Shown in pieces: positions 57,495 through 64,000 of a stretch of 64,000 bases of DNA. The stretch covers positions 145,016-209,015 of the forward strand of contig JAIWZP010000052.1 in NCBI GenBank assembly GCA_025201375.1. Reading direction: 5' to 3'. A model generated the notes under the pieces. That model saw nothing but the letters and a program-made list of their open reading frames with translations. It was not told the DNA's origin and made no database searches. This DNA comes from Gongronella butleri. Lineage: Eukaryota > Mucoromycota > Mucoromycetes > Mucorales > Cunninghamellaceae. Positions within the stretch are counted from its first letter, which is position 1; each line of letters begins with the position of its first letter. The position numbers and the translations under genes were made by a program.

Positions 57495-59497
57495 CTAATG
57501 GTCGACGACGAGGAGCAGTCGCCAGAGTCTGTCTGCGAGGACGACGTGGATGGGGAGACAATTGTAGGAGGAGGGGACGAGGTTGACAAAGGAGAGGGCA
57601 TAGTAGCGTTTGATGATATCGCGGAGGGTGGTATAGTTTGAGTGCTGTGTCTGATTGTAGATGAGGTGTAGTTCCAGGACGCAGGGAGCGCGGCCAAACT
57701 GTTCCTCTGTGGGTGCGGTGGGTCCGCCTTGCTTTGGCATATGGATCAGGTAGCCGGAGGCCAGGGGCAAGATCCAGCTCTCAATGTCGGAGATGGCGTC
57801 CATGAGGGTAACGCCCTCGGCGACGCGGTGGCGCTTGCGCGAGTACGCGACGCGGTGGTTTAAAAGCAGGATCTTGGTCAATGTGGTAGCGGACGCGGCA
57901 TCAATGGCGGCATTGTCGGCGGTGACGGCCGCGGCTGCGGCTGCGGCTGCGGCGGCGTGCTTGTTGATGGCGGCTGCAGGCGACTGGACGGCCGACTGCG
58001 ACGATGACGCGGAGGGCGGTGGCGTTGAGATGTGATTGGGTCCCACGTTGGGTGTTTGTGGTGTTTGTGGCGTGTCGGGCGCGTACGATGGCGACGCCGC
58101 GTCAGCCGCATTCGTCAGACTGTCGACGCGCAGCGACGATTCCATGTCCAGGCTGACAATGGCCACCTTTTCATTTTCGGCAATGACGTGCACCCATGCT
58201 AAAATACAGGAGATGGGTGATGAGCCACATTTTTTTTCCTTTTCTTTTTCATTTTTTCTCTTTCATTCTTGACGAATTTTTTACCTTGCAATTCACTGTC
58301 AAACATGAGTCCGAGCTTGACAATGACAAAGGACCAATTGAAGTCTGTCTGCGCTGCGATTTCTTTTGTTTTTCGCCATGCGTCCTCAAAGACGACGGTG
58401 AAGGGGGCTGCCTGGCGGCTTGAGGCGCGCAGGATGGCGAAATCAATGAGCTCGCCGCGATGGTCTGACCAGACGACGGTCATCCAGCGGCGGTCGAGTG
58501 TGTAAGCGTAGGCCATGTGCAGTGTTGCGTCCTGATCCATGATGGCGGGGACGCGGACGGACGAATTGAGGGAAAAGGCGATGTGGTCCGGGACCTGCTT
58601 TGTCAGGACAAAGGGCGGGGCGTAAATTTCTGCGGTGGACAGGCCGTGCTGGTGCGATGTGGACGGTTTTGGCTGCGGATGGTTGTTGGCGACAATGGCG
58701 GGGCATTTGCTATAGACAGAAAAGGCGATTTCCTTGAGGCCGCTCTTGGTATAAGTGCCGAATTCGGAGCAGCGCACAATGTGCTCGATGGGCACGAGCT
58801 GAAGGACGAGACGTGCACGAGTCTTGTCGGATGGGACGCGTGTGCCGCTGACGAGTGACGCGTTGATGTGTTCTTGGCGCGCATCCTCAAAGGCGGAGAC
58901 GAGGCGGTCGTAGCACTTGCTCAAATACAGGTTGGACGACAATTGGGGCGACGGATTGACCATGTAAATGACAATGTACACATTCTCGGCCATGACGCCG
59001 CCCAGCGTGGTGCCTAGCTGCTCGCAAGTCTTTGTGTAGCTGCGCCATTGCCGGTCCTTGCGCGATTCGTTTTGTTCTTCGGGCAACAGGTGGATGGGCA
59101 CGCTGCCGCGGCGGAAGGAGCCCATGTGGCCGGCATGATGGTTGCCCAGACAGCACGTCTCGTACACCGCAGACAAGTTTTTGAAAAACGCCTGCACCGC
59201 GCTCTCGAGCTCGTCGTTGCCCGGGAACACAACAAAATAGCTGATGTTCTTCTTTGGCGAGTACGGCTCGAGTCGCAATTTCTCCCAAAACCCGATGAGC
59301 TTGGGCGACCCTTCAATGAATTCGTCGTGGCGGCTGACCACAATGTCCGGCGAGTGTAGCGTGTCGAAATTGGGCTCGGCAGGCCGGCGCTTCTTGACTT
59401 GGTACTTTCCGTACTTGCTGTGCGTCTGATTCGATTCTATAAAAAAAAACGGGGGGAGAAGAACTATGAGCATGGTGTCTCGAATTCAAGCACTCCT

Positions 59498-59532
<35 letters not shown>

Positions 59533-62500
59533 GGACAGCTCATAATATTGCTGAATGTTGAGAGGGCCATTGACGCTCACCGAGCTCGCGTACTCGGGTG
59601 CATCGGCCATGGCCAGCGGCTCTTCATCGTCATTGGACTGCGGATCAAAAATGTCACCGAGAATCGCTTTGAAATCGTGCGCCACGCGATCAAAGTCTGT
59701 GGGCAGACTGGGCACGTGCGTGGTTCCTTTTGAGAATGGCGCGTCAGTGCTCCCTTTTTTTCTTCTTTCGCTTTTTTTTCATCCTCTTTTTGTCTCGTTT
59801 TTTTCCCCACTTTTTTCCCACTTTCCCCCCCCCTTTTTCCATTTTTTTTTTCACATTTCTCCCCCTCTCTTTTTTTTCCACATTTTATCCCTCTCAATTT
59901 TTACCTCCTCGGGCGCTCTGAAGCAAATCACGGCGTCGAGAGACAATGATGCGCGTGGATTCGCCAAGGGCGACTTCCCCGCCATTGGTGGAGACCTCGG
60001 CAAGGCCGCCAGCAAACGGATAGCCGCCGAGGACGGCCTGCTGGCACAGGTAATGGATGGAGCGCTCGTCGTCGGGCTTGTAGCGTTCGGGGTGGATGTT
60101 TCCGCTTGCGACTGTGCCTGAAAAGGGCGTGTCATAATCGATGTCGAGCTTGTCGAGGGCGTAGCGGCGCTTGCCACCATGGGCGACCTTTACATCGCCA
60201 ATGAGTCTGTGCAAATAGATGGCGCACGCTTTTGTGAGGGCCGACAGCATGTTTGCTGGATCATCGGCGTCGTCTGAGGCGTGGATCACGTTTTGATGTG
60301 TTGAAGGTGCGGCAGAGGAAGAGGCGCTGGAGGAGGTGGTGAGTGGCGGGCGGTCATCTTGGGCGTCCATGGACGTGTCGGCATTGAATGGGGCGCTGTC
60401 TTCACTTTGTGCACGAGAAAAGGCCATGGACGAGGACGCGGCCGAGGCGGCTTGCGTCGGGATTTCGCCTTCCTCGCTCACATTGTCGTTTTCTTTTTGC
60501 ATCTTATCGATCTTGCTGTCATTGTCGCTGTCGCTGCTGCTACCATCACTGCCATCGTCACTTGACGAGCTGCCACTGCTACTGCTGCCATCATCGTCAT
60601 CGTCGTCGTCGTCATTGTCACTGCTGCTGCTGCTGCTGCTTCGGCTTCTGCTGGTGGAGACATTGGTCTGGCGTCGAATGTTGCGTGCATGCTGCAATTG
60701 GCGCTGCTGGGCCTTGGCGGCCGGTGCGGCCCATGGATCGGCCATTATCTGGTCGCCGTCCTTGTCGGTGGTCGGTAGATTCGTGCTTGTGACGGTGGTA
60801 TAGTCATTATCTTCATTGGCCACAGCCGGCGTCGTCTTTTTCTTCTTTTTAATCAAAGGCACATAGTCGGGCCTGTACCCGCGGTCCTTTTTCTTGCGTG
60901 GTTTGTCCTTTCCATCGGCTGCTTCGGGCGGAATGTACGTGAATTTGCCACCTTGCATGTATTTTGCATTGTTCACGTGATTGGCAATGGACAATGGTGC
61001 AAAAGAGGGCGGGACAAGACGTTGTTCACGACCGGTCATGGGCGAAAAAGACGATCGACGCGTCCTTTTGTCCAAAACGTCCGTGGGCGGTGCGGAAGGA
61101 GGTTGTTGTTGTTGTTGTTGTTGCTGTTGTGCATCTGTGTCCATGGCCATGAGATCCATTGGCTCGGCTTTGATGGCCTCGTGCTCCGACATTGGCGCCG
61201 CAGGTTCGGGCATGGGTGTCTCTGTAAGGATCAATTCCTGTTTTGTGTCGATGGCCATGTCGTCCAGGGCCATTGGGTCATTGACGGGCGCGGCAATGGA
61301 GGACGCGATGGCTGCAGAGGTCGATGACGAGGACGCGTCCAGCAGACTGTCAAGCGCGTCCGACGTGAGCGTGTCGGGTTTGTCGAAATCGAGCGAATCG
61401 AGCAGCATCTGATCTTCTTGCTTGACGGCCGGCAAGAAATCCATGGCAGCCGACGTGGTCATAGGAGCCAGCGACGTGGCGCCGGGTTTGCTGGTCGATT
61501 CGAAAAAGTCGAAATCTTCCTCAGTCACATCCAAATCGAGATCGAGCTTGTCAAGGCCGTCGTCGGCACCGCCCCAGCCACCGCCCATATCGTAAGTCAT
61601 GGAATCCATCGCATCCATCATGGACAAATCCAGATTCGCGCCATTGCCATTGCCATCGCCGTCGTTTTGCATGGCATCCATCATATTTTGCTGATGATTG
61701 CCGCCATTCGCTGAATTGGACGCATTGCCGGCCAAATGCTGCATGTAGGCGTCTTGAGAAGGCTGTTGCAACTGCTGCTGTTGCTGCTGCTGCTGTTGCT
61801 GCTGCTGATGCTGTTGCAATTGTTGCTGTTGGGCCTCAGGAGATTGTTGCTGCAATTGTTGATGCTGCTGCTGCTGCTGCTGTTGCTGTTGCAATGGATC
61901 CGTCTGATGCGGAAGCGTGCCATTGTAAGCGAGCGTGTTTGGCGAGGTATAAGGCAATCCTGTGAGCGGGTCAATATTTTGTGCTTGTTGCTGTTGCAAT
62001 TGTTGCATGCCAGGGGCCATGAGTGTGCCTGGCTGACCAAAAAGCGCGTTTTGAGGCTGTTGCATCTGCTGCTGCTGCTGCTGCTGCTGTTGTTGTTGTT
62101 GCATGAGCATGGGGGACGACGACGATTGCAAGTACAAAAGATCCATTTGGCCATTGATCATGTCGTTCATGGAGTTTTGTTGCATTTGCTGAGGCCCTGA
62201 TGCCGGCGGGGTGGTCAAATATTGCTGGACAAAGTCGACCAAGGAGGTCTGATTGGCGGCGGCGGCGGCCCTTGGCGTGGAGACGGCCATTGGGTTGTTA
62301 TTATTATTGTTGCTGTCGAGCGGTGTATGCGAATTGCTGTCTGTTCCGGGCACATGGAGCCATTTGTCCTGTTGCATTGGCGCGTCGTCCCAATCGTCCT
62401 TTGGCAAGGGGCTGGCAGGCGTGGCGACGGATTTCGTGGCCATGAGCGGGCTGGAAAGAACAGGCTCGCTAAGCGCCTTTAGCAAGACGCCGCCATTGAT

Positions 62501-64000
62501 CAACATGGGAGAATTGGGGTCGCCAGAGACACTGCTGCTCGTGGCAAGGGAATCCAATGCTGCTAGCGTGTTGTTGAGTCTTGGATTCTTGTATGCCCAG
62601 TAATCGACGCGATGTGGATGATGATGATGATGCCGCGTGGACCCTTGATTGGGTTGGGGCTGCAAATGCGCCTGTTGCTGTTGTTGCTGCATGGCAACCA
62701 CCTGCCCAATCCACATTTCTCGATTCCATTTCTGCGCCAGATCCTCCACAAGGCCATGATTGTACCCAAGCGTCCCACTCATTCCCGCCATGGCGCTCGG
62801 CGAGTATTTCGTCGGTGTCAGCGCAAACACAAGTCGACTGGGGTAATACACCGTCTCCCCAGACCCAATGCGGATCGGCACCACCAATGGCAGGTTCGCG
62901 GCTGACATGTCCGTCAAATTGCCCATGGGGATCTGCAACAATGCTGACCATTGCTGCAAAATCTGCGTTTCCAACGTCGACGACACGTGCCGCCGCTGTG
63001 GAACAAGCAATGCCTGCTCGCCGGTCGGTGAAAGAAGCACTATTTGGGAAGAATTGGAAAAAAAAAAAGAAAAAAAATAAAAAAGTTGACATGAGCCTCC
63101 ATTTTGCCCTGGTTTCTCCCTTTTTTTTTTTTTTTACTCACCCTTGACGCGCATCTGCAGATCCGCGGCTGCCAGATGGCGGAGGCGAATACGTCTTGAA
63201 TTTGGCTGAAAAATAAGATTGGTCGAGATGAGGTAGATGTTGTAGGTGCAACAGAGCGACGTGGATCGATTGGCTGCGTGGTCATTGTCGCCCACGGCAG
63301 GCTCCAAATAGTTTGGCGGAAAGATGAAAAAGTCGCCCAGTGGCATCACGTTCTTTTTGAGCATGAGGCTGATGCAAAAGAAAAAAAAAAAGGCTCGGTG
63401 AGAGGTCCTAAAAGAGCGCGATTTGATGCGATTCACGCGACTTACGGCACAATGAGATTTCGAATGGCCTTTATAAATAACTTGTATTCGAGCACGACGG
63501 TGACCAGCGCGCAAGCATTGACGCGATGCGTGTTTTTGGCAGTGACATTCTCCCATGTGAAAGAGCCAACACGCAATTCTAGCGGAAAAAAAAGAGAAAA
63601 AAATCCAAAAAAAATGAGATTGACGCGTCCCCCCCCATGACGAATGGCGGCGCTTACCATCCAATTGCTTGAGCATGGTATTGGCGTCAATGTCGCCGGT
63701 GTGCCTGTCGTCAAACCAAAAGACCCATAATTCAAGAATCACATTGTCCTCTGGATTGTCTGCATTGGCCGGTTGCATTTGCCACATACAAGGGATCTTT
63801 TGGTGGATGAGCTGTTGGTACGCGGCGATCAAGAGCGTCTCGTTGGCCGGCGGCTCGTTCCACGTGAACATTGCCTGGAGCGACGCGCGTGAGCAGCATT
63901 GCTGGTACGCCCGATACCGGATTTGCGACACGCCGCTCTGCAAAAAGGAAAAAAGAAAAGTGACGTGAGCACACTTTTTCTTGACCCACTCTCTCTCTCT
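57495..64000 (-). CDS. MED13: Mediator subunit 13 (MED13/Ssn2), 5' end beyond window
   Basis: Links the CDK8 kinase module to core Mediator and so controls RNA polymerase II transcription (family knowledge). Exons on the minus strand: 63937-63658, 63578-63446, 63368-63142, 63039-59905, 59726-59532, 59436-58285 and 58198-57495, all in phase, 1941 residues. A 3' splice site at 63938 shows at least one more exon to the right. N-terminal domain: RYRAYQQCCSRASLQAMFTW, ILELWVFWFDD, LFIKAIRNLIVPLML. The middle is disordered with large Gln runs (61760-62100), Asp/Ser runs and a Lys-rich patch. The C-terminal PIWI-like part includes ISYFVVFPGNDELE, AENVYIVIYMVNP, MTVVWSDHRGELID, LPLASGYLI and ALSFVNLVPSSYNCLPIHVV, the usual MED13 ending. 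An Ala run (AAAAAAAAAA) lies near residue 1750. Confidence 0.9.

Noticed and set aside
1..64000. CRISPR arrays, rRNA and tRNA genes
   Set aside because: No regularly spaced short repeats, no rRNA blocks and no convincing tRNA cloverleaf were noticed on reading both strands; a tRNAscan/Infernal run would be needed to exclude small RNAs.

Overview
The window looks like a nuclear contig of a fungus, most likely an early-diverging (Mucoromycota-type) filamentous fungus. I infer this from intron-rich genes with short GT-AG introns that often carry long T tracts, from the fungal gene set (Rom2-type RhoGEF, NHA1-type Na+/H+ antiporter, MUB1/SamB MYND protein, Pho85-type cyclin, Met30-type F-box/WD40 protein), and from islands of AT-rich non-coding repeats between tight gene clusters. 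Neither taxonomy nor any gene name was checked against a database. Exon structures were read by hand from splice signals, frame continuity and family resemblance.

Layout. 1-7.5 kb: a RhoGEF cut by the left edge, a TroA-like membrane protein broken by a 17-bp tandem duplication, and a doubtful small gene. 7.5-17.4 kb: a gene-poor repeat island into which a 3.8-kb two-gene mobile element (10013-13789) has inserted, followed by a divergent tandem array with a unit of about 515 bp. 17.4-29.9 kb: F-box/WD40 protein, NHA1-type antiporter (10 exons), a two-pass membrane protein, MUB1/SamB, a p24-alpha cargo receptor and a secreted Cys-rich protein. 29.9-31.5 kb: a small repeat island. 31.5-42.7 kb: Cid1-like nucleotidyltransferase, NME6-like kinase, a diverged FAD monooxygenase-like protein, Noc2 and an interrupted secreted protein. 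42.7-44.3 kb: repeats. 44.3-47.9 kb: SETD6/Rkm4-type lysine methyltransferase and a Pho85-type cyclin. 47.9-57.4 kb: a second large repeat island with a roughly 400-bp-arm inverted repeat and one small secreted-protein gene. 57.5-64 kb: Mediator subunit MED13, cut by the right edge.

The most unusual object is the element at 10013-13789. It has near-identical 243-bp direct terminal repeats, which is LTR-like, but no reverse transcriptase. Instead it carries two divergent genes: a PIF/Harbinger-like DDE transposase ending in a chromodomain, and a 560-aa protein whose central motifs recall plasmid/phage replication-initiation proteins. A weak 12-bp terminal inverted repeat and a CTA duplication bound the element. 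Other notable points are the 17-bp duplication that breaks the TroA-like gene, a UAG codon just after a signal peptide at 42.6 kb, the long inverted repeat, and a modular non-coding repeat family whose pieces recur in one orientation across all islands.

The host genes are mostly housekeeping or regulatory and do not form one pathway. Several could act in growth and nutrient control: RhoGEF in cell-wall signalling, F-box/WD40 and MUB1 in ubiquitin-dependent turnover, a Pho85-type cyclin, and MED13 in the CDK8 module.
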